DNA of 64,000 nt, from the NCBI RefSeq assembly GCF_009800965.1, contig NZ_WUAF01000017.1, positions 17,629-81,628 of the forward strand. The letters run 5' to 3'. The notes beneath the pieces were generated by a model, which was not told the origin of the DNA, ran no database searches, and saw only the letters and a program-made list of their open reading frames with translations. The stretch's first letter is position 1; every line of letters begins with the position of its first letter. The position numbers and the translations under genes are program-made. This document shows positions 42,801 through 50,982 of the stretch, piece by piece. The DNA is from Cognatazoarcus halotolerans. Lineage in GTDB: Bacteria > Pseudomonadota > Gammaproteobacteria > Burkholderiales > Rhodocyclaceae.

Positions 42801-43797
42801 GCGCTTTGGCTTCACCGCCGACCGCTTGCCCCTGCTGCAGCGGCCGGACCGTTGGCTAGCGGTGAGCGGTAGCGGCGAGATCGACAGCGGCTGGAACTCG
42901 GTGGATCTGCAGGCGCGCTTCAAGGCCGATGCCGGGTCGATCGTGATCGGCGATGCGCCGCCGCCTTCGCTCTCCGACGATGTGGTGATTCTCGGTGCGA
43001 CGGCGCCTGCCGGCGGACCATTCAAGGTGTCCGCGCGGGTCACCATCAATCTCGGTGATGCCTTCTATGTCAGCGCGCTGGGGCTCGACACGCGCCTCGC
43101 CGGCGAGCTGCTGATCGTCGCTCGTGACGGTCTGCCGCCGAGCGCGACCGGCCAGATTTCGACCGTCGGCGGCGTCTTCGAGGGCTACGGCCAGAAGCTC
43201 GAGATCGAGCGTGGCCTGGTGAGCTTCCAGGGGCCGCTGGAGCGTCCGGCGCTCAACATCGTGGCCTTGCGCAAGGGCCTCGAGGTGGAGGCCGGGGTGG
43301 CGATTACCGGCACTGCGCGCCGGCCGCGCGTTCGCCTGGTGTCCGAGCCGAACGTGCCGGATCCGGCCAAGCTGTCGTGGATCGTGCTCGGACGGGCGCC
43401 GGACGAGAGCAATGGCGCGGACCTTGCCCTGCTCATCCCGGCCGCGCAGGCGCTGCTTGGCGGAACGGGCGGCGGCATCAGCAGCCAGTTGGCGGGCAGT
43501 CTCGGGCTTGACCAGATTTCGATCGGTCAGGGTGATCTCAACAGCGTGAGTCGCGGCGCCACCAGTTCGGTGGTCGATTCGGGCTCGCGGGTAAGCAGCG
43601 AAGGCTCGGTGAGCGGGCAGGTGGTCACGCTCGGCAAGCGGCTGTCGGCGGAAGCCTTCATCTCCTTCGAGCAGTCGCTGGTCGGCGCCGCCAGCATCGT
43701 CAAGCTGTCCTACCAGTTGAGCCGGCGGGTTTCGGTGGTGGCGCGCGGCGGTACCGACAACGCGGTCGACATGTACTACACCTTCGTTTTCCGATGA
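39808..43797 (+). CDS. tamB: TamB-family translocation/assembly protein (DUF490)
   Basis: 1329 aa, a giant AsmA-like bridge protein. One signal-anchor helix near residues 28-49 (LAGFVLALVLVPVLLAAVLF), then a long periplasmic beta-rich region, and the conserved C-terminal DUF490 domain (from about 970) with GGVFEGYGQKLEIERG and LSWIVLGRAPDESNGADLALL, ending in a beta-barrel-like strand. TamB family proteins move lipids or autotransporters between membranes, classically with TamA. No tamA is adjacent; it starts 7 bp after trpC. Confidence 0.92.
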   Translation: MAEAPQAPQERLPTAPRGRLRWRRWLAGFVLALVLVPVLLAAVLFYADSGFRTLAGLAGRLSGGIVQIDAPAGRLADQLSIGRLRLALPNLRVEVEQLSLDWRPLELIDRKLGIARLSVGSVVLSSAPSDAPASLPATLELPLSIKADEIVVGRLQMLEWSEDAAVAGGETLLVENIRGSLESDGKHHRFTGLEAKTPFGAARLAGSIDGATPFALEASGSLAGERDGRSYSLALAANGSLEAPLLALKADGAGLSGSAQIEASPFAAVPLKRAQIRLGEIDPSAFNASAPVGAFIVEADLRTRAGEGATPRPPEQWEVEGPIRIENRRPGPYDKGHVPLLSLSGRLGWSAGKLSAEELDIRLPDKGRIEGRIAWQPGGEDPLGSLAAALQLAGVNAAALDGRLPETRAAGKIDADGDSAGQTLVASLRDAGFALDLKAAHAAAKLTIEQALLSRGRARLSATGKLDLEGKRPFSAQATLTHFDPQGFQKDAPTADLNLDLEASGEFADAPLASVRYVFAPSTLAGRALSGEGRFALSGKRLSDSRFWLALAGNRLDGSGAWGGGGDTLALNLDAANLGGLAKGYDGQVKLDAKLRGTLEAPAGEMELSASELRLPEGVEMTGVNAQGSLRDGLDGAIAFAAGVGEIRRRNPDRTVTPLLERASLTVDGRRGAHVVELDAALAEGNAVAARLEGGLDAGMRWVGQLTRLKTAGQVALELQAPASLEASADAVALGAAELHSGEGRVVLEQTRWSPAEIIARGRMSGLQIGLVRDASGKARRGPGELRLGGEWDLRLGERINGLARLYRESGDLVLVGDSVARLGLQRFEAVLSANDGRLALSVDAEGDQLGKLAGSATAMSERYQGGWRLVPGAALLGSGDLAMPSIGWLGPLASANMRTGGSVNARFSLSGTPERPVATGSISGRDLAVNLADQGVRLSGGSLEANFDKDRLRLERLEFISPNRVTPRDGRLPLQRIVATPGKLNASGEVSLADGKGRFGFTADRLPLLQRPDRWLAVSGSGEIDSGWNSVDLQARFKADAGSIVIGDAPPPSLSDDVVILGATAPAGGPFKVSARVTINLGDAFYVSALGLDTRLAGELLIVARDGLPPSATGQISTVGGVFEGYGQKLEIERGLVSFQGPLERPALNIVALRKGLEVEAGVAITGTARRPRVRLVSEPNVPDPAKLSWIVLGRAPDESNGADLALLIPAAQALLGGTGGGISSQLAGSLGLDQISIGQGDLNSVSRGATSSVVDSGSRVSSEGSVSGQVVTLGKRLSAEAFISFEQSLVGAASIVKLSYQLSRRVSVVARGGTDNAVDMYYTFVFR

Positions 43798-43885
43798 GAT
43801 CGTCCGTCGGGACTTGATCTGTGTCGTGGAAATTGTCGGGTGAGGTGGTGCAGGGTCGGGTTTTTCACCCCCGGACCCCACGCCC

Positions 43886-44668
43886 ATGGACCCAGCCCGC
43901 CCGCAACCCCGCCACGTCTCGCCCACCGCAATTGCCGCTTCGCTGCGCGAAGGCTGGGCGATGCTGCGCGCTGTCGGTTTTCCGGCCTACGCCTTCGGCG
44001 GTCTCTTCGCCCTCGTTGGTACCGTGCTCGTGTGGGGCCTGCAGGTGATCGGACTTGCACCACTCACGCTGCCGGTGGTGGGCGGGTTCCTGTTGATCGG
44101 GCCGGTCTCGGCGGCCGGCTTCCTGGCGCTTTCACGGGTCGCCCGCGGCGGCGCACGTGCGCGCCTGATCGATCTGCGCGACGGCTTTCTCGGTGCGTCG
44201 CGCGAAGTCTGGGTGATGGCCCTGCTGTGCGTGTTCCTGTTCCTGATCTGGATCACCGACGCGGGCACGCTGTACAGCTTCATGATCGGCGAGCGCAGCC
44301 ATGGCCTGGTCGCCATTCTCCCGCTGACCGAGCGCACCCTGCACTACATCCTCGGATCGGGCCTCATGGGGGCCGGCCTGGCCTCGATCGTATTCGTCGT
44401 CACCGTGCATGGCGTCCCCTTGCTGATCGCCCGGCGGACCGCCCTGGTCGGGGCTGTCGGCTGCAGCGTCAGGGCGGTGTTCTCGGCTTTTCCGGCGCAC
44501 TTGCTGTGGGGTCTGCTGATGGCCCTGGTGGTCATGACGTCGGTCCTCGTGCCGCCCCTGCTGGCGCTGGTGCTGCCACTCTTCGTTTATGCTGGCGAGG
44601 CTTTCCATCGCCGGGTGTTTCCGATGGAGGAACATGGCCTGCCCGCACATGCGCCGGCCGATGGATGA
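43886..44668 (+). CDS. DUF2189 membrane protein
   Basis: 260 aa with about six transmembrane helices; the pattern PTAIAASLREGWAMLRA before the first helix and LTLPVVGGFLLIGPVSAAGFLALSR (in two pieces) matches DUF2189, a family of unknown function common in alpha- and betaproteobacteria. Short hydrophilic ends. Confidence 0.8.
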   Translation: MDPARPQPRHVSPTAIAASLREGWAMLRAVGFPAYAFGGLFALVGTVLVWGLQVIGLAPLTLPVVGGFLLIGPVSAAGFLALSRVARGGARARLIDLRDGFLGASREVWVMALLCVFLFLIWITDAGTLYSFMIGERSHGLVAILPLTERTLHYILGSGLMGAGLASIVFVVTVHGVPLLIARRTALVGAVGCSVRAVFSAFPAHLLWGLLMALVVMTSVLVPPLLALVLPLFVYAGEAFHRRVFPMEEHGLPAHAPADG

Positions 44669-44683
44669 GTCGGACGAGAGGAT

Positions 44684-45238
44684 ATGAACGATACGACCTT
44701 GCAGGAAAGCGGGATCGCGATTCTCGCCGGCGGCTGCTTCTGGTGCCTCGAGGCGGTATTCAAGGAAGTGGCCGGTGTGCATGCTGTGCAGCCCGGTTAC
44801 ATCGGCGGCCAACTGCCGGAGCCGACTTACCGGCAAGTATGCGGCGGCGAGAGCGGCCACGCCGAGGCGGTCAAAATCGTCTTCGATCCGCAGCGGATCG
44901 AATATCGCAGCCTGCTCGAGATCTTCTTCGCGATTCACGATCCCACCACGCGGGATCGGCAGGGCGACGATGTCGGCCCGCAATACCGTTCGGCGATCTT
45001 CGCGCTCGACGACGGGCAGGCGCTGATCGCGCACGAGACGATTGCCGCCCTCGGGGCCGCACGGGCCTTCGGTGCCCCGGTGGTGACCGAGGTGGTGCCG
45101 GCAACGCACTTCTGGCCCGCAGAGGATTACCACCGCGACTACTTCGCGCACAACCCGAAGCAGCCCTATTGCCAGCGGGTGGTGGCGCCGAAACTCAACA
45201 CCTTCCGCCAGAAATTCACGCGCTATCGTCGTCTATGA
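44684..45238 (+). CDS. msrA: peptide methionine sulfoxide reductase MsrA
   Basis: 184 aa. Reduces methionine-S-sulfoxide. Catalytic Cys is in LAGGCFWCLEAVF; PGYIGG (Tyr-Ile-Gly in place of YAGG), the GHAEAVKIVFDP motif and RSAIFALDD match the family. Ends 140 bp before flhF. Confidence 0.94.
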   Translation: MNDTTLQESGIAILAGGCFWCLEAVFKEVAGVHAVQPGYIGGQLPEPTYRQVCGGESGHAEAVKIVFDPQRIEYRSLLEIFFAIHDPTTRDRQGDDVGPQYRSAIFALDDGQALIAHETIAALGAARAFGAPVVTEVVPATHFWPAEDYHRDYFAHNPKQPYCQRVVAPKLNTFRQKFTRYRRL

Positions 45239-45270
45239 GGGGCGCGCACGGCCGTACGTGCGACGAATAG

Positions 45271-45324
45271 GCGGGGTTTTTACCCGCTTATCGGCTCCAT
45301 CCTCTTGTCGGCTGCTGCCGATAA
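45271..45324. repeat. hairpin plus inverted GCCGATAA pair upstream of flhF
   Basis: GCGGG/CCCGC (45271-45275, 45283-45287) around a T-rich loop may terminate msrA. Overlapping it, TTATCGGC (45288-45295) and GCCGATAA (45317-45324) form an 8-bp inverted repeat. GCCGATAA equals the sigma-28 -10 consensus, but no TAAA -35 is at the required distance in either direction, so a sigma-28 promoter is only a possibility. Confidence 0.4.
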
Positions 45325-45378
45325 TCGGTACCAGTGAAAACCGGGTCGCGACCCCGCGCCACCGTGCCGGAGAGGATC

Positions 45379-46848
45379 ATGAACGTCAGACGCTATTTCG
45401 CCCAGACCGCCCGCGAGGCACTTCGCCAGCTCAAGGAGGAGCTGGGTGTCGATGCCATCGTGCTTTCCAATCGCGCCATGGATGGCGGGGTCGAGATCCT
45501 CGCCCTTCCGGCCGACGCGGTGGGGGCGCTGCAGCGTCCGTCGGAGCCTCGTCGCGCAGCGCCCGCACGTGCGGTCGAGCCGCAACCCGTGACCGAGCGA
45601 CCTGCCGAGCCCGCCCGTAGCCAGGCCGCCGGTTACGATGCGGAAGAGGACTTCCGGGTGAGCCTCTCGCGCGCCGCCGCACGGCAGGGCTACACGGCGC
45701 CACGCGAGGCAGTGGTCCGCCCGAAGCCCTTCAGTCCGCCGCGCATCGAGATGTCGAACCCGCCGCCGCGGCGCGTCGATCATGCGCTGTTCACCGCTAC
45801 CGCCGGGGCTGCCGAACGGGTGCCGGAGCGCGTCGAGCGTGCGCAGCGTCCGCCCGAGCCGCCGGCCGCACCGCGCCGCAACGTCGAGGATGAGGCCCGC
45901 ATCCGCGCCCTGCAGGAGACCAATGAAAAGCTGATGTCCGAGATGTCGGGCATTCGCAGCATGCTTGAGCGTCAGCTCGCCGGCTTCGCCTGGGGCGAGA
46001 GCAGCCGCACGGCGCCGGCCCGTACGCGCCTGATCGCGGAGCTGCTCGAAGCCGGTTTTTCGTCTCAGCTGTCGCGCCGCATCGCCGACGAGGTGGCCGC
46101 CGATACGCCGGTGGAAGAGACCCGCACGCTGGCCAAGAGTCTGATCAACCGGCAGCTGCGCGCGCTCGCCTCGGATGCAGACATCATCGACCGGGGCGGC
46201 GTGTATGCGCTGGTCGGGCCGACCGGCGTCGGCAAGACCACCACCACCGCAAAGCTTGCTGCGCGCTGCGTGGTGCGGCACGGCGCCGACAAGCTTGCCC
46301 TGATCACCACCGACGGTTACCGGATCGGCGCGCACGAGCAGCTGCGCATCTATGGCCGCATCCTCGGCGTGCCGGTGTTCGTGGTGCGCGATGCGGCCGA
46401 TCTGCGCCAGACCCTGGCCGAGCTGTCGGGGCGGCACATGGTGCTGATCGACACCGTTGGCATGGGCCAGCGCGATCGCATGGTGGCCGAGCAGGCGGCC
46501 ATGCTGCTGGGCGCGGGGGCGGTGCGCCGCCTGCTGCTGCTCAACGCCACCAGCCGTGGCGACACGCTCGACGATGTGGTGCGGGCCTACGATGGCCCCG
46601 AACTGGCGGGCTGCATCTTCACCAAGGTGGATGAGGCGGTGTCGCTCGCGCCGGCAATGGACGTGGCCATCCGCCACCAGCTCGAACTCTTCTACGTGGG
46701 TAACGGCCAGCGGGTCCCGGAAGATCTGCACCTGCCCAATCGCGCCTATCTGCTGCACCGTGCGCTCAAGGAGCTGCCGGCCGATTCGCCGTGGCGGCTC
46801 GGGGCGGAAGAGGCGGGTCTGCTGATGGCGGCCGGGGCGGGGATCTGA
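45379..46848 (+). CDS. flhF: flagellar biosynthesis SRP-like GTPase FlhF
   Basis: 489 aa. N-terminal B domain (MNVRRYFAQTAREALRQLKE), a long Pro/Arg-rich linker, then the NG domain with P-loop LVGPTGVGKTTTTAKLAA near residue 280, TTDGYRIGAHEQL, and IDTVGMGQRD. FlhF sets flagellar pole placement and number. The start at 45379 has a GGAG ribosome site and the family N-terminus. The next gene begins 2 bp after its stop. Confidence 0.93.
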   Translation: MNVRRYFAQTAREALRQLKEELGVDAIVLSNRAMDGGVEILALPADAVGALQRPSEPRRAAPARAVEPQPVTERPAEPARSQAAGYDAEEDFRVSLSRAAARQGYTAPREAVVRPKPFSPPRIEMSNPPPRRVDHALFTATAGAAERVPERVERAQRPPEPPAAPRRNVEDEARIRALQETNEKLMSEMSGIRSMLERQLAGFAWGESSRTAPARTRLIAELLEAGFSSQLSRRIADEVAADTPVEETRTLAKSLINRQLRALASDADIIDRGGVYALVGPTGVGKTTTTAKLAARCVVRHGADKLALITTDGYRIGAHEQLRIYGRILGVPVFVVRDAADLRQTLAELSGRHMVLIDTVGMGQRDRMVAEQAAMLLGAGAVRRLLLLNATSRGDTLDDVVRAYDGPELAGCIFTKVDEAVSLAPAMDVAIRHQLELFYVGNGQRVPEDLHLPNRAYLLHRALKELPADSPWRLGAEEAGLLMAAGAGI

Positions 46849-46849
46849 G

Positions 46850-47635
46850 GTGCTGGACGGTCGCGAAGACCAGGCCGCCGGCCTGAGGCGTCTGTTCCGG
46901 CGGGCGCCACCGATTGTCGTCGCCTCGTTCGTGACCGGGCACGCGCGGGCGGAGATCGCCGGCGAGGCGCTGCGCAGGATGAGCCGGCAGGGGCGCGTCG
47001 CGGTACTCGACGAGGGACGCGGCGAAGCCAGCGTGGCGAGCGGGCTGGGTCTTGCCACGGAAGGCGATCTGCTCAACCTGATCGATGGGCGCACGGCGCT
47101 CGACAGCCTGCTGCGGGTCTCCCCGGAAGGCGTGCTGCATCTGCCGATGGCGGGCGCCGCGGTGGCGTTCGCGTTGCTCGAGGACGATTACCGGGAGCGC
47201 CTCATCACCGGCCTGCTCGCCCTGCAGCGCCGCTGCAGCCTGATGTTGATCAACGCTTCGCTGTCGGAGGCGCTGCCGCATTCACCTTTCGTGCAGGCCG
47301 CGCCGCGCCGCTTGCTGATGGTGGAGGCGAGCGGCCGCGGCGTGACCGATGCCTATGCCTGCATAAAGAGGCTCGCCGCGGCGGGGGCGGGTGATCTGCA
47401 TGTGGCGGTGGCGCGGGCGCGCAGCCGCGCCGATGCGCACGCCCTGTTTTCCCAGCTCGATGGCCTGGTGCGCAATCACGTGGGACTGCCGCTGGCCTTC
47501 CTCGGCGAGGTGGAGCGGGATGACCTCGGGGCGGCGCTCGCAGGCGGGACCGCGGCGCGCAGCGATCAGGCCGCGGCCGCGGCTTTTCTGCGGCGGCTCG
47601 CCGGCTGGAGCCGTCCGACGCCGAGCGGTGCCTAG
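46850..47635 (+). CDS. FlhG-like (MinD/ParA-related) protein lacking the Walker A motif
   Basis: 261 aa, in the place of flhG after flhF. The predicted first strand (PPIVVASFVTG) is followed by HARAEIAGEAL, where FlhG/MinD normally has a KGGVGKT loop; no P-loop Lys is present. The rest keeps the outline of the fold (VAVLDEGRGEASVASGLGLATEGDLLNLIDG resembles the DxDxxxxN region, given here in two pieces: VAVLDEGRGEAS and LATEGDLLNLIDG). It is probably a non-hydrolysing FlhG derivative that could still bind FlhF. The assignment rests on synteny plus weak similarity. Confidence 0.6.
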   Translation: MLDGREDQAAGLRRLFRRAPPIVVASFVTGHARAEIAGEALRRMSRQGRVAVLDEGRGEASVASGLGLATEGDLLNLIDGRTALDSLLRVSPEGVLHLPMAGAAVAFALLEDDYRERLITGLLALQRRCSLMLINASLSEALPHSPFVQAAPRRLLMVEASGRGVTDAYACIKRLAAAGAGDLHVAVARARSRADAHALFSQLDGLVRNHVGLPLAFLGEVERDDLGAALAGGTAARSDQAAAAAFLRRLAGWSRPTPSGA

Positions 47636-47697
47636 ATGTCGCGTCGGGTAAGCGGGGAATTGGCGGGATAGTTCGGCCCTTATTGTCCGAATGCGAT

Positions 47698-47712
47698 TGC
47701 CCCAAGGGGGCA
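47698..47712. repeat. small hairpin upstream of fliA
   Basis: TGCCCC and GGGGCA with an AAG loop, in the 133-bp gap between the FlhG-like gene and fliA. No clear promoter motif is seen next to it. Confidence 0.4.
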
Positions 47713-47768
47713 GAATGGGTGACAAGGACCTTATGGGCTTAGCCAAACGCTGACGAACAGGCCACAGT

Positions 47769-48542
47769 ATGTACACCGCATCAGGACACATGGACAGGGA
47801 CGAGCTAGTCGTTCATTACGCCCCGCTGGTAAAACGGATCGCCTATCACCTGATGGCCAAGCTGCCGGCCAGCGTGCAGGTGGACGACATCATCCAGAAC
47901 GGCATGATCGGCCTGCTCGATGCGATCGGCCGCTACGAGGAGGGCCTCGGTGCGCAGTTCGAGACCTACGCCGTGCAGCGCATACGCGGTTCGATGCTCG
48001 ACGGCCTGCGCGAGAACGACTGGCTGCCGCGCTCGCTGCGTCGCGACATGCGCCGTATCGAGGGGGCGATTCACCAGCTCGAACAGGAGTACGGCCGCCA
48101 GCCCACCGAGAAGGAACTGGCTGACGCGCTCGACATGAGCCTCGCCGACTACCAGAAGATGCTGCAGGATGCCCGCGGACATCAGCTGATGTATCTCGAG
48201 GACTTCACCGACAGCGAGGATGACGACTATCTCGAACGTCATACGGTCGGAATATCGACCGACAATCCGCTCGAGCTGCTCATGGACCAGAACATGCGGG
48301 TCGTCCTGGTCAACGCCATCGAAGACCTGCCCGAGCGGGAGAAGATGGTGATGGGCATGTACTACGAGGAAGACCTCAACCTGCGCGAGATCGGCGAGGT
48401 GCTGGGGGTGTCGGAGTCGCGCGTGTGCCAGTTGCACAGCCAGGCGATCGCCCGTCTGCGCTCGCGCATCGCCGGGTCCCGCGAGCCCGACGAGAAGCGT
48501 CCCCGCCGGGGTCGTCCGCCACGTGCCGCGGCCAAGGCCTGA
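47769..48542 (+). CDS. fliA: flagellar sigma factor FliA (sigma-28)
   Basis: 257 aa group 3 sigma factor for late flagellar genes. Region 2 (YAPLVKRIAYHLMAKLP, VDDIIQNGMIGLLDAI, FETYAVQRIRGSMLDGLRE), region 3, and region 4 helix-turn-helix (LNLREIGEVLGVSESRVCQLHSQA, in two parts) are complete. Followed by the stator genes as in other Rhodocyclales-like genomes. Confidence 0.95.
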   Translation: MYTASGHMDRDELVVHYAPLVKRIAYHLMAKLPASVQVDDIIQNGMIGLLDAIGRYEEGLGAQFETYAVQRIRGSMLDGLRENDWLPRSLRRDMRRIEGAIHQLEQEYGRQPTEKELADALDMSLADYQKMLQDARGHQLMYLEDFTDSEDDDYLERHTVGISTDNPLELLMDQNMRVVLVNAIEDLPEREKMVMGMYYEEDLNLREIGEVLGVSESRVCQLHSQAIARLRSRIAGSREPDEKRPRRGRPPRAAAKA

Positions 48543-48561
48543 GCCCGTCGGTTGATCGGTC

Positions 48562-49305
48562 ATGGACAGTATCAGCCTCATCGGTCTGGTCGTCGGCTTC
48601 TCGGCCATCGTGGTCGGGCAGGTGCTCGAGGGCGGGCATCTCGGCTCGCTGGTCCAGCCGACCGCCTTCATGATCGTGGTCGGCGGCACGCTCGGTGCCG
48701 TGATGCTGCAAAGCTGCACCGCGACCTTCCTGCGTGGCATGAAAATGGCCCGATGGGTCTTCGTCCCGCCGGCGATGTCGCATGAGCAACTCATCCAGCA
48801 AGTGGTGCTATGGAGCCACACTGCCCGCAAGGAGGGCCTGCTGGCGCTGGAAAACCTTATCCCCAACCTGCCTGACCCGTTCCTGCAGAAGGGGCTCCAG
48901 CTGCTGGTCGACGGTGTCGAACCGAATCGCCTGCGTGAAGTGCTGGAGGTCGAGATCGGGACCTGGGAAGGGCAGATGAAGCAGTCCGCCCGTGTCTGGG
49001 AGGGGGCGGGCGGTTATGCGCCGACGATCGGCATTCTCGGCGCGGTCCTCGGGCTCATCCATGTGATGGAGAATCTGTCCGATCCCGCCAAGCTGGGCAG
49101 CGGGATCGCCGTTGCCTTCGTCGCCACGATCTATGGTGTCGGCCTTGCCAACCTGGTTTTCCTGCCCATCGCCAAGAAGCTCATGGCGATCATCGGCAGC
49201 ATGACGTCGCAGCGCGAGATGGTGGTCGACGGGCTTGAAGGCATCGCCAACGGCGACAACCCGCGGATCATCGAAAGCCGCCTGAGGGGCTACGTCGGCG
49301 ATTGA
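48562..49305 (+). CDS. motC: flagellar motor stator protein, MotA family (MotC)
   Basis: 247 aa with four transmembrane helices and a large cytoplasmic loop. GGYAPTIGILGAVLGLIHVMENL is the conserved third helix that lines the ion channel. Paired with MotD downstream. The name MotC follows the second MotA/MotB set of pseudomonads; it could equally be the only stator set. Confidence 0.88.
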   Translation: MDSISLIGLVVGFSAIVVGQVLEGGHLGSLVQPTAFMIVVGGTLGAVMLQSCTATFLRGMKMARWVFVPPAMSHEQLIQQVVLWSHTARKEGLLALENLIPNLPDPFLQKGLQLLVDGVEPNRLREVLEVEIGTWEGQMKQSARVWEGAGGYAPTIGILGAVLGLIHVMENLSDPAKLGSGIAVAFVATIYGVGLANLVFLPIAKKLMAIIGSMTSQREMVVDGLEGIANGDNPRIIESRLRGYVGD

Positions 49306-49456
49306 AGGCGGCGAACTCCGGGCGGATCTGCCCGCACGGGGCTGACGTCACGACCCTGCCTCAAGTCGTTCCGCTTCGTGCCGTTACCCGTTGAAGACCG
49401 GGGGTCTGCGGATACGGCAGCCATACCGGATTGGGACGACGAAGGAGTGCGGCAGG

Positions 49457-50335
49457 ATGGGGCGACGCAGGCGGGCCGAGGAGGAGCACGAGAACCACGA
49501 GCGCTGGCTGGTCTCCTACGCCGATTTCATCACCCTGCTGTTCGCATTCTTCGTGGTCATGTATTCGCTCTCGTCGGTCAACGAGGGCAAGTACCGGATC
49601 CTGTCCGATTCCATGGTGCAGGCCTTCCGCAGCATCAGCATCAATGCCGAAGGCGACCAGATCATCGTGCCTCCGGTGATTCCGATCATGCCGCCGAAGA
49701 TGGCCACGCCGCCGAAACCGGCAAGCGATCCGGCCGCCGACCCCGCAGCCGAGGCCGAGCGCCAGGCGCTCTCCGCACGGATGAGGAGCATGGCCGAGGA
49801 CATCAAGCGGGTCCTCGAACCCCTCTCCCGCGGCGGCCAGGTGAGTGTCACCGAGGGGGCGCACGGCATCACCGTCGAAATCAACGCCAGCGTCCTGTTC
49901 CCGATCGGCGAGGCGACGCTCGACGCCGAGGGCAGCAGGGCGCTCGCAGCCGTGGCCAGGGTGCTCGCTGGAGCGGATTTTCCGATCACGATCGAGGGGC
50001 ACACCGATAACACGCCGATCAATACCTACCGCTTCCCGTCCAACTGGGAGCTTTCCGCGGTACGGGCGTCGAGCGTCGTGCGCCTTTTCGTCGATTCCGG
50101 CGTGGCGCCGGGCCGCCTGACCGCGGCGGGCTATGGCGACCAGCGCCCGCTGGCGGACAACAATACCGAGGAGGGCCGTGCACGCAACCGCCGGGTGACA
50201 CTGCTCATCGAGTCGATGCTGGGTACCGAGGGGCCTCAGGGGGCGCCTGCCGCGGTGACTCGCACGACTGCCGCCTCGATCCTGCCTTCGGGAGGGGTCG
50301 TGCCGGTCGAACCGACGCTTCGGACGCCCAGATGA
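49457..50335 (+). CDS. motD: flagellar motor stator protein, MotB family (MotD)
   Basis: 292 aa. Single transmembrane helix near residues 20-40 holding the channel Asp in SYADFITLLFAFFVVMYS, then a Pro-rich linker and a C-terminal OmpA-like domain (EGHTDNTPI, NWELSAVRASSVVRLF) that binds peptidoglycan. Start at 49457 fits the charged MGRRRRAEEEHENHERW N-terminus. A 151-bp gap after motC holds nothing else recognised. Confidence 0.9.
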   Translation: MGRRRRAEEEHENHERWLVSYADFITLLFAFFVVMYSLSSVNEGKYRILSDSMVQAFRSISINAEGDQIIVPPVIPIMPPKMATPPKPASDPAADPAAEAERQALSARMRSMAEDIKRVLEPLSRGGQVSVTEGAHGITVEINASVLFPIGEATLDAEGSRALAAVARVLAGADFPITIEGHTDNTPINTYRFPSNWELSAVRASSVVRLFVDSGVAPGRLTAAGYGDQRPLADNNTEEGRARNRRVTLLIESMLGTEGPQGAPAAVTRTTAASILPSGGVVPVEPTLRTPR

Positions 50336-50419
50336 GCGGGCCGGCGTGAGGTGCGGACTCCAGCCGGCCGTATCCATTACCGAAGGCATCGCTGTGCATT
50401 TCCTTGAGCGGGGTGTTTC

Positions 50420-50899
50420 ATGACTACGACGGATCTTTTTCACTGGTCTGACGACTTCAGCGTCGGCATCCAGGAAATCGACGAGCAGCACAAGGAGCTG
50501 GTCGATCTCCTGAACCAGCTGCATGTGGCGATTCACGAACATCACGGCAGCGAAACGTCGCGGAAGATCCTCGACGAGCTTGCCGACTACACGCGTACCC
50601 ACTTTGCGGTGGAAGAGAGCCTCATGCGGGTGTCGAACTATCCCGAGTTTGCGGCTCACAAGCAGAACCACGAGGAACTCATCGGCCAGGTGATCGCCCT
50701 GCAGGAAAAGCTCGATACCGGCAAGGCCACGATCACCTTCGAACTGCTGCACTTTCTCAAGGTCTGGCTGACCCGCCACATCAACGAGGCCGACAAGCGC
50801 TTCGGTGCATACTTCATTACCACGGGCGCCTCGCCCAACTGGTCGCAGCACGTCGAAGAATCGATGACCAAGAAGAAGTGGTGGTGGAAGTTCTGGTAG
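50420..50899 (+). CDS. bacteriohemerythrin
   Basis: 159 aa four-helix O2-binding di-iron protein. Iron ligands are visible in EIDEQHKEL, IHEHHG, the THFAVEE segment, HKQNHEEL and LTRHINEADKRFG. The tail ends KKKWWWKFW, aromatic and basic, which may contact membranes or a partner. Next to the motor genes, so an oxygen-related role in motility is possible but not shown. Confidence 0.92.
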   Translation: MTTTDLFHWSDDFSVGIQEIDEQHKELVDLLNQLHVAIHEHHGSETSRKILDELADYTRTHFAVEESLMRVSNYPEFAAHKQNHEELIGQVIALQEKLDTGKATITFELLHFLKVWLTRHINEADKRFGAYFITTGASPNWSQHVEESMTKKKWWWKFW

Positions 50900-50982
50900 C
50901 CACGGATATGGCGGCGCCGGGCAGGGAGGCTTCCGGGGGGCTATAAAGCAGCATGGAGTGTCAATCTGGCCGGGGGGACGCG

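Noticed and set aside
45298..45324. A sigma-28 promoter for flhF
   Set aside because: GCCGATAA is exact, but TAAA is missing at the required distance; kept only as an inverted repeat.
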